Part shown: one piece after another, positions 43,830 through 54,143 of the stretch
Layout of the letters: the number at the start of each line of letters is the position of its first letter
Numbering within the stretch: position 1 is the stretch's first letter
Assembly (NCBI GenBank): GCA_018398575.1
Contig: JAGTXZ010000011.1
Span: 2,728,001 to 2,792,000, forward strand
Direction of reading: 5' to 3'
Source of the DNA: Ampelomyces quisqualis
Taxonomy: Eukaryota > Ascomycota > Dothideomycetes > Pleosporales > Phaeosphaeriaceae
DNA length: 64,000 nt
Translations under genes and position numbers: made by a program
The notes under the pieces: generated by a model
Databases searched by the model: none
What the model was told of the DNA's origin: nothing
Seen by the model: the letters and a program-made list of their open reading frames with translations, nothing else

Positions 43830-44580
43830 ATAATTCCATCTTCGGCCCCTTGTACGTCTCTCTTGCTCGGACCGCCCACCATCCTATGGCTGAGAACAGA
43901 ACACCGAAATACACGACTAGCGACCAGTTGAATGTTGCGACGGTAACATCAGCGACTGGCGGCCAGAAAGAGAAGAACTATCCAATAAAGCTGTAAATGA
44001 GAGCAATGATTGTCAATGGTACACCAGCCTTGCCGAGTCTGAATGGTCCCCATGCGATGTCTTCGGCGGGAGTTGTGAGTCGCCGATGCATCACCAAGCC
44101 TACGACCATGAAAGCAGAATAGAACCCAGCCACTGTCAGTCATGTCAGGGTGTTGAAAGTTAATGCGGCGTGGAACTACCGAGGAAGCCCCTTCGATATC
44201 CTCTGCCAGGTGTGTCGCACCGTTCACGCCTGCGTGGTGTGAGCAGATTTACCGTGGCAGCGGTAGCAGCTGACGCACCGTTGAACATATACATCAGTGT
44301 AACAGCCCCAATAAGAGCCGACTGCACATCGGTATGCTCACCAAAGTTTGTGAAGTCCTGGAACATGGCTGATGGGTCGTTCTTCGGCACCAGATACACG
44401 AGAACAATCAAAATTGCGATTATTCCCAAAATGTGGACGATGAAGGCTACAGCTTCCAGCCAAGGAAATGATCGTCCCAAGTATGTGTTGATGAGCACCG
44501 CGACAGCGGTCACTGCGTAAAATATCAACCTGCCATGCCAGGGCTTAGTTTTAAGTACAATTCGATGAGCAAACGCTGGG
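43830..44580 (-). pseudogene. Decayed amino-acid/choline-type permease
   Basis: Pieces of an APC-family permease lie in order on the minus strand but in different frames. The first (about 44564-44280) reads KPWHGRLIFYAVTAVAVL and continues through VAFIVHILGIIAILIV and ALIGAVTLMYMFNGA. The next (about 44227-44180) has the family hallmark GATHLAEDIEGASSVVPR. The third (about 44135-43985) reads AGFYSAFMVVGLVMHR and then AWGPFRLGKAGVPLTII; it ends at an in-frame TAG. The last (about 43980-43830) reads FFSFWPPVADVTVATFNW and on to a final helix. The N-terminal half and some 100 residues in the middle are missing. The gene is therefore a truncated, frameshifted relic. Confidence 0.75.
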
Positions 44581-44699
44581 CTACTGCCGGTCCCCGGTGC
44601 GCATAACCTTGAGTGTCGCACAGCCCCGAGAATATTGTGGGACAAAAGATCTGATCGTGCAAAAACACTAGCGTTGTCTTTCCATCACTCCAAGCGAAG

Positions 44700-45456
44700 A
44701 TGAGTGTCGCTGGACAGACCATCAGTGAGGGCAATCAAGGTCCAGCTGTTGATATCTCAATATGGATTTGTTTCATTATTTCCGGGCTTTCGATTCTCAG
44801 CAAGATTATTATGAAGCTTGGGCAGCAGACAGATAGCATACCGCGCTTGACGCTTGATTGGGACGACCTGGTCATGACAGCGATTCTGGTACAACATCCA
44901 TAGTTCTCGATTGCGACGAGAAGCTGACACTGGAAAGCTCACAGCTGCTGGCCAATCTGTAGCAGTGTCAAGACAGGTTGCGGCTGGCTGGGGCACATGT
45001 TTACACGAAACTGAAGCATTGCGCGAGCCACCATACGAAAAGTCTGGCTACGCATCTCATTTCTTCTACGTCAGCACGATAGGTCTCGCAAAAGTCGCTA
45101 CGTTCCTCTTCGCGCTCAAGATCGATGCAAATCAGACCCTACCACATTTGATACCTATCGGAATGGTCGCCACTGGACTCTGGTACCTGTGAGTTGATGT
45201 TGCCATTATTTGAAATTCGTTTAACAAGATTCGCAGGAGTTCCATGTTTCTTGTCGCGTTTCAATGCCACAGCCCATTCTGGAAGATCTATTCTGGCAAA
45301 TGCATCAACTAAGCGGGATTCTGGACTTATGTTGAAGTATTCAATGCATCCGTCGACATTTTTCTCATCATGACACTGTCATTGCTTGTCCGCGATATTC
45401 TAACGACGGGGACGAAGTTTGTGCTCTGGTTCAGCTTCGGTCTAAGAGCGCTGTAA
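44700..45456 (+). pseudogene. Pth11/rhodopsin-like membrane protein with a stop
   Basis: Three exons can be read: 44700-44888, 44938-45188 and 45237-45456. They join in frame and start at an ATG (MSVAGQTISEGNQGPA). Family landmarks are the first helix WICFIISGLSILSKIIMKL, the WDDLVM segment after it, AAGWGTCLH, the GLAKVATFLFALKI helix and FWTYVEVFNASVDIF, which match the fungal rhodopsin-like (PTH11-related) integral membrane proteins. An in-frame TAA at 45310-45312 interrupts exon 3 between two conserved pieces, and the reading also ends early at 45454-45456, so the last helices are missing. As it stands it could make only 171 residues. It sits head to head with the permease relic, 120 bases away. 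Confidence 0.65.
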
Positions 45457-46438
45457 TTCTTCCCCACGAGAACACTCAGGTCAAGAAGTGCGCATACTTA
45501 TAGAACGTAGGACGATCCCAGCAGTCGGTCTGCGCCTGTTTTAAGTCTATCGCCACAACTACGTGTGCATAGGCCACGAGGAAGAACACGCTGCTATTGC
45601 TACCACCATTGCAATGAACATCAGCATCACAACCACATGTACCAAACTGTTTAGATTAACATTCTCCTTCTTTGTAAGGTAAAGTACCGTACTTCGTATT
45701 GATCAAGAGGATGTCGTCTCAGGAAAAGTGAGGTCCGATATCGCGCCGAAGCACCGGAATAGGATAACATCGGGCACTCGAAGATGTCACTGTCTTTGTT
45801 AGCTTGGAAGTCTAAAATTAGAACTCTCTATAAACATGTAAAATAAAGGAGCATTCCGACTTGCGCTGAACAGATTACGCCTAGAGTTTTAAAAATTCTA
45901 GGAGATTCACTTCTACAAAGATTGGCAAAATTAGGCATGGAGCAAGAGGATATGAGCCCTAACATCTCCTAGCATTACTTCCGTAGCTCGCTTTAAAGGT
46001 AGCCTGTGATAGGTTGTTATTTGGCTAGCTTGAGCCAACTAGGGTGCGCGATATGTATATCTTATTGGGGTTCGCGTCAACAACTCCCCCACCGAGTATC
46101 GGGCTGATGACATGAAGCAGATTGATCTGCGTCGACACTAGCTTCTTCTAGAATCCCTTCGATAAAAATTCAATGCCGTGACTGAGCATATGTCGCCGTT
46201 CCGCGTGATTCTTCTTCCCAAGTAACGTTTTACTGGGGTTGCTGGGCCACCGAAAGTTAGTTTCATCAGGGGAGCGAACGGGGTGCATCTCTCCCGCCCT
46301 TGGCAACAGGTTGGATTAAAGCTAGTCTACAAAGCTTCAAAAGCAAGACAGTCATCGGCACTCTAACAGCTTGTTAGCAACAACACCATCCTCAGATCAC
46401 CGCTATCCTTTCTCGTCAGAATCAAAGCCATCGCAAAC
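45457..46438. other. Intergenic region, probable debris on the left
   Basis: The left half continues downstream of the Pth11-like relic and may hold its degraded 3' part. The right half holds the GNAT gene promoter. No intact feature recognised. Confidence 0.35.
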
Positions 46439-47199
46439 ATGCCTCTCAAACACTCCCTCGTCACGGACGATGCGGACTTTCCCAACTTCACTCCTCTCAT
46501 GTTTGAAGCTATGCATCCCGACAGCTTCGTAGATGCGTGCTGGCCCAACAACTTGAATGCAGAAATGCAAAAGCTGCATGCAAGCGGCTTCGTTTCCCAC
46601 AAAAACATTGATCCAACCGTGACATGGACTAAAGTCACCGACACCGAGACGAACGAAATCATCGGCGTAGCGCAGTGGCTTGTCCTCAAGGACCAGAAGC
46701 CGCCTGAATACGACTTCGACGGCCCGCCCGGAACATGGGAGAACGATACGGAGAAAAAGTATGCCCAGGATATCTATCGCTCATTCGCACGCCACCGACG
46801 CGAGGTGATTCGGAATGAGGACCTGCCGATCGTCGGTAAGTAACGGAAACAAGAGCTGCGCCACTTAGACGCTGATAATTCAATAGTCTTGAGTATCATG
46901 ACAGTTCATCCAAATCATCAGTACAGAGGCGTAGGCACGTTGCTGATGCAGTGGGGAACAAATGTTGCTGACGAGCTGAACGCATTGGTAAGCTGACTTG
47001 TGTCCACTACGACCTGGTCTAGCGGATAGCTAACGTTACATAGTCTCTGGTCGAAGGTACCCAAGCGGGCCGCAGGCTATACGAGAAGTCGGGGTTCGTC
47101 GTGAAGCATCATTATGCCATTCAAGGTTCTGGTGAGCTGGACAGAGGGGTTGCTCAGAGGCTGTTTTTCATGACTAGGCCTCGGAAGAGCGAGAGGTGA
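46439..47199 (+). CDS. GNAT-family N-acetyltransferase
   Basis: Three exons, 46439-46835, 46887-46987 and 47044-47199, give 217 residues from the ATG at 46439. The acetyl-CoA binding motif A is in exon 2: LSIMTVHPNHQYRGVGTLLMQWG, that is a beta-4 strand followed by QxxGxG/A. Exon 3 provides motif B, SLVEGTQAGRRLYEKSGF. This layout is that of the short fungal GNAT proteins often placed among puromycin-resistance-like acetyltransferases. The substrate is unknown; it is probably a small molecule. The N-terminal part includes IGVAQWLVL, the usual strand before the acceptor site. Confidence 0.88.
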
Positions 47200-47490
47200 G
47201 ATCGTTCCTCTGCAAAGCCGAGATACGGGGGAAAGTCTCTTACTGTGAGATGATAAAATAATGTATGCTAGGAGCGCGTAAGCTATGTGGCACTGTTGAG
47301 TGGTTGGATGTGCTATGATCGTGAAAGTTCATCGAGACTTCGAATGGACTAAAATTATCATCATGGGGTTTGTGGCTATAGACGCTTGAAACAATATACA
47401 CCACGAGAATGTCGTCATGGGTACTCACGAGATTACTGTTCTTCAAGCTTGCGCGAATGTACTCATGTAGTATCGGAGACCAATGAATCT

Positions 47491-47498
47491 GCCTGACC
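47491..47498 (+). repeat. Target-site duplication, left copy
   Basis: GCCTGACC directly left of the hAT-like element; the same eight bases follow its right end at 48965-48972. Confidence 0.85.
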
Positions 47499-48964
47499 CA
47501 GACTCCGCAACAAACAAATATGAATCAAATATGGGTAGCTATTTTACCAAACAAATCAAATACAGAGATTGTGATATTTGCAAATATTTGCAAATATTTG
47601 GTGTTTTGATATATAGCTGCGTTTTGGCTGAGTTCTGGCATCGTAATCGTGTCGATTTTGGTGTTTTGGTGTTCCATATAATCAGCCATCTAAACTCGCC
47701 CCTGACGACGCTAGCGTACCCCATTTGCAGCCGCTAACGCCTCACTTATTTTACAGACAAGCAAAGTATCGCGACGCCTACTACTATATCCCCTAGAGCA
47801 GCAAGAAAGCGTGCGCGCGCGTTAAACGTTCCTACAGCCTTAACAAAGCAATCAAGAATTTCAGCGACCTCACTACCACCTCTAACGCCCTCATAAGCGT
47901 AGGAGAGGCAGCTACTGTTTTGCAATAGATATACTAACAATACTAGCATCAAGTTGTGATTGCGAGCGACTTTTTAGTAAGCTTGGCAATCTACTTAAGC
48001 CAAAACGCTGTGCTATAGGCAGTAAGCTACTCGCTGCCTTCTAGCTTATACGCTTATAAACCCAAGCTAGATACACCTACAACACTAGGGTACAAATGCA
48101 GTGTTAAATACCTAGCGCGGTGTTAATATACACTGCAGTATTATATAAATTTACTCTTTAACACTGCACGTAGGAGATATTTACATAGCTACAGTGTTTT
48201 TTACACTAAAGTAGTGTTTTTTTACCTACTACTTTTATTAGTATAATTTTTTTTTGCGTTATATATAAGATTTTAGTGTTTACTGCTAAGACTTTTTCTT
48301 GCTTATTTTTAACTCCTCTCTATTTCTACTAATTTTCTACTTTTTCTCTCTCTCTTTGTTTTAAACTTACTAAACCTTAGATTTTAACCTGCGTGCGTTA
48401 TGTTCTACCTTTTGTGCAAGCAAATTGTAGAGGGGTAAGGTAAGTAAAGTAACGCAGGAGAGGTAAAGTAAGTAAAGAGACGCAAGAGAAATAAATAGAA
48501 GAGAAATAACAAAGTTAGAAATAGTATATATTTACTGTGTAAATTTACCTAGACTGTGTAAATATAGACAACTTTGCGGTGTTTTTAGGGGGAATTCTGC
48601 GGGGTTTTTTTACACGATTCCACGCGGGGTATTTAACACCGCGTTTGTACCGCAGTGCAAGCGCTGCAGCGACAACAGCGGCAACAGCAATATCAGCGAC
48701 AACGATCTTATACGCGAGTATAACATACAAAACTAGGCAGAGGACGATCAGAGCAACGCGTGAGGCGTCTAGCAGCTGCTGTAGCCAATTAAAACACCAA
48801 AAATGGAGCGCTAAGACTTTGTATACCAAATATTTGTCAAATAACCAAATATACGACTCCAAAACACCAAACAAGCAAATCAAATATGGCCTAGCTGCCA
48901 ATTTTACCAAACAAATCAAATATGGGTACCCATATTTGATTTGATTTGTTTGATGCGGAGTGTG
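47499..48964. mobile_element. hAT-like non-autonomous DNA transposon, 1466 bases
   Basis: The ends are imperfect inverted repeats. The left end reads CAGACTCCGCAACAAACAAA; the right end, read on the minus strand, starts CACACTCCGCATCAAACAAA. Similarity continues through AATCAAATATGGGTA for a total of roughly 38 bases. Both ends are flanked by the perfect 8-base duplication GCCTGACC. An 8-base duplication and a terminal CA are typical of the hAT superfamily. Subterminal AAATCAAATA motifs recur at both ends, as expected for transposase-binding sites. No transposase frame is present: the interior has only short frames and a very AT-rich middle (about 48110-48560, many TpA steps). The element is therefore a deletion derivative or MITE-like copy that needs a transposase from elsewhere. 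Confidence 0.82.
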
Positions 48965-48972
48965 GCCTGACC
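48965..48972 (+). repeat. Target-site duplication, right copy
   Basis: GCCTGACC directly right of the hAT-like element, identical to 47491-47498. Confidence 0.85.
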
Positions 48973-49309
48973 AACATGGACAACCGAATTTCAAAGCAGG
49001 GTTATTACGAGTAGAGCCGAGAATGATTTTTGGTCACCTGTTTCAAAGAGGCAGAAGTTGTGAAAATGAATGATATAAATGGTCTGTCGAAAGCCCCTCT
49101 TTCGTGGCATAGTGTAAACGGCAAGGGTGGAAACGAAAACCGCTGCATCAAACATTATGAAATCCCCCAACTATAGCCGTGTCGTGTCTACAACTATTTC
49201 CCGACCAAGATGTTTACCACCACGCTGTCAGAATGCTGCTTTAGAAGCAGTCAGCTGTCGCCTCAACGGCGTGGAAAGCATTGCGTGGGCAAACTGAAGC
49301 GCCTTCAGC

Positions 49310-49740
49310 TTGCTCAGTTTGGGGCTCTGGGACTGGATCCTCGCGCTTGATGCCTCCAATTTGTCGGTCTTGACCTATGGCCCGGAAAGTTACATTCAGT
49401 CGACACGAGCTATCCTGGATCGGGAGACTAGGCATCCAGTTCTGAGTAAGCTTTTCATCCTGAAGGACGATTTATTCTCACATAACAGATTTGCAAATAC
49501 TGTGCACATGGAAAGAGTACTGGCGACACGGTGCTGGCAGCATGCTGGTGAAGTACGGATGCGACATCGCAGACAAGCTCAATGCGGTCAGTGTGGTCGA
49601 GTCTTCGGGAATAGGTGAGGCGCTGTACAAGAAGTCAGGTTTCAAGGTAAAGGAGATCGTGAAGCTACAGACGCGAAATAAGTTCGATGATCGAGAGAGA
49701 GGCAGTATTATATTCATAGTCAGGCCAAGGTCAGGTGAGA
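49310..49740 (+). pseudogene. GNAT acetyltransferase relic
   Basis: A C-terminal GNAT domain is clear from about 49488: LQILCTWKEYWRHGAGSMLV, then GCDIADKLNAVSVVESSG and ALYKKSGFKVKEI, that is motif A with the RxGAGS loop and motif B. An upstream piece ending TRHPVL joins it through an intron (donor at 49447, acceptor CATAACAG ending at 49487) and completes the usual HPVLNLQ sequence. The N-terminal half of the family is not found, and the frame runs on past the normal end for 100 residues (to 50060) without family similarity. It is probably a decayed relative of the intact GNAT gene, on the other side of the hAT-like element. Confidence 0.55.
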
Positions 49741-50133
49741 ATTTATGGGATTGTACCCATCGGAAAGTATCGCCCAATGTCTCTTTGCAAATACTGTGTG
49801 AGATATGGTACAACGCCGAGTCTTCAAGCACGATAAGCATGAAGCAGTGTCACAACACTCATGGCACAAAGCATAGTAGTAAAGTAAGAACCAAATCGTC
49901 TCATGTCAAGGCCTTTATGTGTCGTCAAACCACACTTTATCAAATGATTTTGAAAGCAAGACTATTTTTCACAGGCGAGCTCAACATTTCTGCCCACCAG
50001 TTTTACGCATTCCTTAAGGTTCCACCCGAAGTTTTGCAAGGCAGTCATCTCTACTCGTAGCAGTTGAAGTTCAGCCCAAGTTGGAGTCACCAACTTGGAA
50101 TCGACATTCTCGTCTCCTTCCCACGTAGCTGTA
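49741..50133. other. Convergent intergenic region
   Basis: Between the GNAT relic and the 3' end of the large unknown gene. The frame of the relic is open to 50060 by chance; no other feature recognised. Confidence 0.4.
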
Positions 50134-52584
50134 CTACTCCAACAATCTCTTCTTCTTCCCTCCCTCGAAGCGACTCATCTCATGAGCCCCACCATTTCCC
50201 TCTCCGCCAACATCTCCACCACCGTGTGACCCCTTGCGCTCGTCTCTCTTTGGGAATAGATGGGTGTTATACGTCTGCAGCGGCTGCTTGTTCAAGCCCA
50301 TCGTATGCCCCGGTTCGACGAACGACTTCGGCTGTACGAGATCCTCCGCAGAGCTCTCTTGCGAGACACCTCCTAGTGCCGTGCGGATGTTCTCCCTAGA
50401 CACGATGCGAAATACTTCTTGCTCGCTGTCACGGCGTTGATGCCGTCTGACACGAGGATTGCGAATGTTGCGTTCGGGCGACTTGGAAGGGATGGGAGGG
50501 GTGAAATCGCCATAGTCGGAGTCGGACTCTGCGCCAGGCCAGGCTTTCCTCGCGGGAGAAGGGCTGTTGGGCCAAGCAGTGGCTTTGGGCTTCGTGGAAG
50601 GTGGACCGGGCCAGGCAATGGGTTCTGCGGGAGCAATTACGGGTTTCTTTGGCATTGCTACTGGCTTTGGCGGGGACAAGACAGGTGGAGGTTGTGTGGT
50701 GCTTGGCTTTGATGGTGTGTCTGATGTCTTCAGAACAGTCGGCACTCTAGCTGAGATTAGGCTCGGCTTAGGAGGTGACGAGACATTGATAGGCTGCTGA
50801 ACTGCAGTTGACCTGGTGGGAGTATCTGCGGACGCGATACGCGGCCCACCGTAAGGTATAGGCACGATAGGTGCGGGCAGACGTGTAGCGGGTGTTCTCT
50901 TCGGAGCGGACTCGGAGCCATTTGCTTGGTTTTTGCGTTGGGTGTGCAGCTCTGTAAGAGAGATTTCTCGCTCATACTCAGTCCCTTCGTAACTGGGCAT
51001 ACGGACGTTGTAGTTCGATTTCTTTGTATTGAGGCGTGGCTGCTCTCCGGAAGTAGGCTCAATGTAATCATCGGCTGCGACCTTGACATTGTCAACAACC
51101 CATGAATAAACACTGCGAACGTCTTCAGAACTTACCGTGCCGTCTGATACTGGTTCGAGATCGCGGGCGACATCAGGACTCTCTTGCACAGGACCCGGGA
51201 TCGCGCTCAGCTGGCCCATTGGTGAGAACACAGGTTCGTCGGTGTCGGCACGCGGTTGGGTGTTCATCTCTGTGAGCGGGTTGGATGTCTGTGTTCTACT
51301 GTACACACTTGTCTCGGAGTCGCGATGGTGGTTCTGCGGACGAGGCAGAGGAGTGATAACGAATGAGTCCCTTTGGCTCTCAAACAGCTCTGACCACGAC
51401 TCCTGCTTGACTCCGAGTGTACGATCGGGGAACTGGAGCTGGCGAGTGACACCGTGTAGTGGGCTTTTCTCCTCCTTGATGCGCATGGAAGACATGGTGT
51501 TGGATATTGAGCGCTTGAGGCCGTCGGCGTAGCGCTTCATCGGGCTCTCAGAACCAGCTCGCGCATTGCCGATCCGCTGCCCTAGATTTCCTCGAGGGCT
51601 TTGAGACTGCTTGACTGGGCTGTGGCTTGGAGTGCGCTGCACAATCTGAGGCTGGGAAGTCCAAACTTCTCCGCACTTTTCCAAACCTCGACGACGATCG
51701 GCCCGCGCGCGTTGCTCAGCGAGCCACTCCTCCATCTTGTGCTTGAACTTGGGACGCTCGACAAGTCCACCGTACTGCGGGTAGACGTCGCGCAGCTCCC
51801 GCTCGGTCGTGTCGTATTGCTTCCCAGTCAGCACACCAGATATACCCTCGTTCTGAGCTGTCGTTCGCGGCATCGAGATAATCCGATACGGTGTCGGACT
51901 TAGGAACGAGCCCGTAGGTATGGCGACGTTGCTGTCTGGAAATGCCAGCTGGGAGGGGCACCTAGCCTCGATGAAGAGAGCGAGACGACCATAGTGGCGG
52001 CGTCCTCCAGGACTGTATGAGGTGCGCACAGCATCAACAATAGGAACCAACACTTCCTCCCACACCGTGCAGATATTAGTCAACTCAAAACACTTAAAAC
52101 GCCACGGGTTACATCCCTTCCCCACCTTAAGTTCCTGCAGCAGCCACGCAAACAAATGCTTCTCATATTCTTCCATGCTCCACTTACTCTTGTCTATCAT
52201 GCCGTAAACGGCAGCATCCGGGGTGTAATCCGCACAGTGCTTGTCCGCCCGTGGATCATATCGCAGGGTACCTTCGTCGAATTGCGTATAGAACCAGAGG
52301 ATATCGAGGCGCGAGACTCCTTTCACAGCCTCAATCCCGAAGGGAATGACCTGTATGGCGCGGGACATGGCGTCTGGGAACAAGAGGAACATGCAGTCGC
52401 GGAACATAGACCAGGGTCGGAGGAAGGCATCTGTAGAAAGGAACCGGTCTTCTAGCTCTTCGAAGCCGTCTAGGCGAAGAAGATCAAGCGCACGTCGTAA
52501 GTCAGGCGGGACCTTTTCCTTGCGGTCGCGCGAAAATAGGTCGCGGATATTGCTCATGTTGTTCTTGGACGGTAAGCGTAACAT
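50134..52584 (-). CDS. Large unknown protein, ordered N-terminus and disordered tail
   Basis: I do not recognise the family. One exon of 816 residues begins at the ATG at 52584 (a second ATG follows 9 codons later). Residues about 15-290 are of normal composition, with tryptophan-rich conserved-looking segments (FLRPWSMFRDCMFLLFP, DILWFYTQFDEG, WSMEEYEKHLFAWLLQELK), and look like a folded, mostly helical domain. From about 300 on the protein is Ser/Pro/Arg-rich with many SP and TP sites, basic patches and repeated PKP/PPKP motifs, as in scaffold or signalling proteins regulated by proline-directed kinases. AWPGPPSTK, AWPNSPSP and AWPGAESD at about 650-685 form a short WP-repeat. No enzyme motif is seen. 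Confidence 0.75.
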   Translation of the reverse strand: MLRLPSKNNMSNIRDLFSRDRKEKVPPDLRRALDLLRLDGFEELEDRFLSTDAFLRPWSMFRDCMFLLFPDAMSRAIQVIPFGIEAVKGVSRLDILWFYTQFDEGTLRYDPRADKHCADYTPDAAVYGMIDKSKWSMEEYEKHLFAWLLQELKVGKGCNPWRFKCFELTNICTVWEEVLVPIVDAVRTSYSPGGRRHYGRLALFIEARCPSQLAFPDSNVAIPTGSFLSPTPYRIISMPRTTAQNEGISGVLTGKQYDTTERELRDVYPQYGGLVERPKFKHKMEEWLAEQRARADRRRGLEKCGEVWTSQPQIVQRTPSHSPVKQSQSPRGNLGQRIGNARAGSESPMKRYADGLKRSISNTMSSMRIKEEKSPLHGVTRQLQFPDRTLGVKQESWSELFESQRDSFVITPLPRPQNHHRDSETSVYSRTQTSNPLTEMNTQPRADTDEPVFSPMGQLSAIPGPVQESPDVARDLEPVSDGTVSSEDVRSVYSWVVDNVKVAADDYIEPTSGEQPRLNTKKSNYNVRMPSYEGTEYEREISLTELHTQRKNQANGSESAPKRTPATRLPAPIVPIPYGGPRIASADTPTRSTAVQQPINVSSPPKPSLISARVPTVLKTSDTPSKPSTTQPPPVLSPPKPVAMPKKPVIAPAEPIAWPGPPSTKPKATAWPNSPSPARKAWPGAESDSDYGDFTPPIPSKSPERNIRNPRVRRHQRRDSEQEVFRIVSRENIRTALGGVSQESSAEDLVQPKSFVEPGHTMGLNKQPLQTYNTHLFPKRDERKGSHGGGDVGGEGNGGAHEMSRFEGGKKKRLLE

Positions 52585-52954
52585 TGTAGGCGACTGGGAG
52601 GGGTGGTAGAGACTTTATGTCGGTGATGGAAAACTGGTGCCCTGGGAGCGGAGAAAGCCGCGGAGCAGTGTTGCGCTGCTATGGCGACCGTGAAAGAAAG
52701 CAAAACTAACCTTGGCGGGGTTTGATATTTCCAGACCGCCGTCAACAAAATGACGGCACTCTATCTTACCGAGATAAGGATTGAGTTATTGTAATTGGTC
52801 CGTCCAGATCCTCCTTCACCTAGACATTGTTGCAGTCACCTACCAGCCTCACTCCGCCGACAGGGGCACCGAAAGAGCTATTTGTTCGGACATTTTGTCA
52901 ATTACGCTTCCTCCTACTGTCTCATCCATAACCGTGTCGCAACATCAACTCATC
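52585..52954. other. Divergent intergenic region
   Basis: Promoter space between the large unknown gene and the secreted Cys-protein gene; nothing else recognised. Confidence 0.4.
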
Positions 52955-53770
52955 ATGCGCTTCCTTGGCATCACTTTCGCCTTCGCTGGCACACTCGTTG
53001 TGGCTGTCAAGGCCGCTCCAGTCGAGGCTCTGCCACTCGAGCCCTCTCTCATTGAACCTCGCGCTGCTTCAATTCAGTGTGGCGAGTATCACACGTTCGA
53101 GGAGTACCTTACGTATCCGCTACATGCAAACGGTCATTACGAGAACATCAGAGAGCCACAACACATAAGTGAGATCATCAACCACAGCTGTGGCATTTGC
53201 ATGGTCTTCGCGTAGGTTTCTTATATCAAAGAAAGACTTGAAGTTAAGTCAGATACTCACATCAGACAGCGGTCGCGATGCTCAGGGCGACATCTTGTGG
53301 TCTGGCGGCCCGGGACAGGGATCAGCGACACAGGTCAAAGGAGGCCAGAGCTACTTCTGCATCTTCGGCCAGGAATATCTCGGGCGATCTATCACAGAGC
53401 CTCGCGCTCCCGCAACTCAGTGTGGTGAGTTCCAAAAGATCGAAGAGGAAGGCCCGATGCCGCTATATGCAAACGGTCACTACGAGAACCTCGAGGAAGC
53501 CACACACATGAGTACGATCATCAACCAGAGTTGCGGGATCTGTATGGTCTTCAAGTGAGTTCGCAGTGTCAGCGAGCTGTTTCACAGTGACTTACATTGA
53601 GCAGGGAACGCAATGCTCAGGGCGACATCATGTGGTCTGGTGGCCCGGGACAGGAAGCCTTGCAGCAGGTCCGGGGTGGTCAGAGCTACTTCTGCATCTA
53701 CGGCAAGGTCAGCGACCATACTGTCGCAGGTGGTCGGTCCATCGATTCTCGACCTTTAGAGAAGGAATAA
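52955..53770 (+). CDS. Small secreted protein with two tandem copies of a Cys domain
   Basis: Three exons, 52955-53211, 53270-53554 and 53605-53770, give 235 residues. A signal peptide (MRFLGITFAFAGTLVVAVKAAP) is followed by two copies of one domain of about 90 residues. Landmarks of each copy, in order: EPRA, QCGE, a YANGHYEN-type or HANGHYEN segment, IINxSCGICMVF, AQGDIxWSGGPGQ and GGQSYFCI. Each copy has four cysteines (QC, CGIC, FC), suggesting two disulfides. The introns interrupt each copy at the same place and phase, just after CGICMVF, so a segment with its intron was duplicated. No family or function is recognised; a secreted effector-like or antimicrobial role is conceivable but unproven. 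The tail ends SRPLEKE. Confidence 0.82.
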
Positions 53771-54143
53771 ATTGGCGGCATGGTGCTAGGAAGAACGGGC
53801 TGGGGACACTTTCGAACATGGAGAGATGAGAAGGAAGTCACATGCGAACCAGCATAGTCAGTTTGTGCTGGTCAACGATCACAAAGGCCCTCGAGCGTGG
53901 CATAGACTATACCTGGTAGCTTCCCCTCAATATATCTAGATGGTAATTTCTTCAATTCAGATCTGATCGCTCATGGCAGCTGAGGGGTGTCGGGGCTACC
54001 TTTACCTGAAGTCCTATGAGCTCGGATATTTGAATACGTTTTGCTTTCACTACTTCAACGTCAGCGCACAGACTAGTGTGCATAAGTCTTGAACTTCAAT
54101 CTCAAAGGTCCCGCTCCTCGTGCATGACGAAATCACCAAAATT
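53771..54143. other. Intergenic region with no supported gene
   Basis: Between two rightward genes; nothing recognised. Confidence 0.4.

Noticed and set aside
48545..48994. Short frames inside the hAT-like element as a transposase
   Set aside because: They are below 150 residues, overlap on both strands through the terminal repeats and lack the hAT dimerisation motif.
49741..50060. Coding extension of the GNAT relic by 100 residues
   Set aside because: The extension has no similarity to the family and goes beyond its usual end; chance lack of stops after loss of the original one is simpler.
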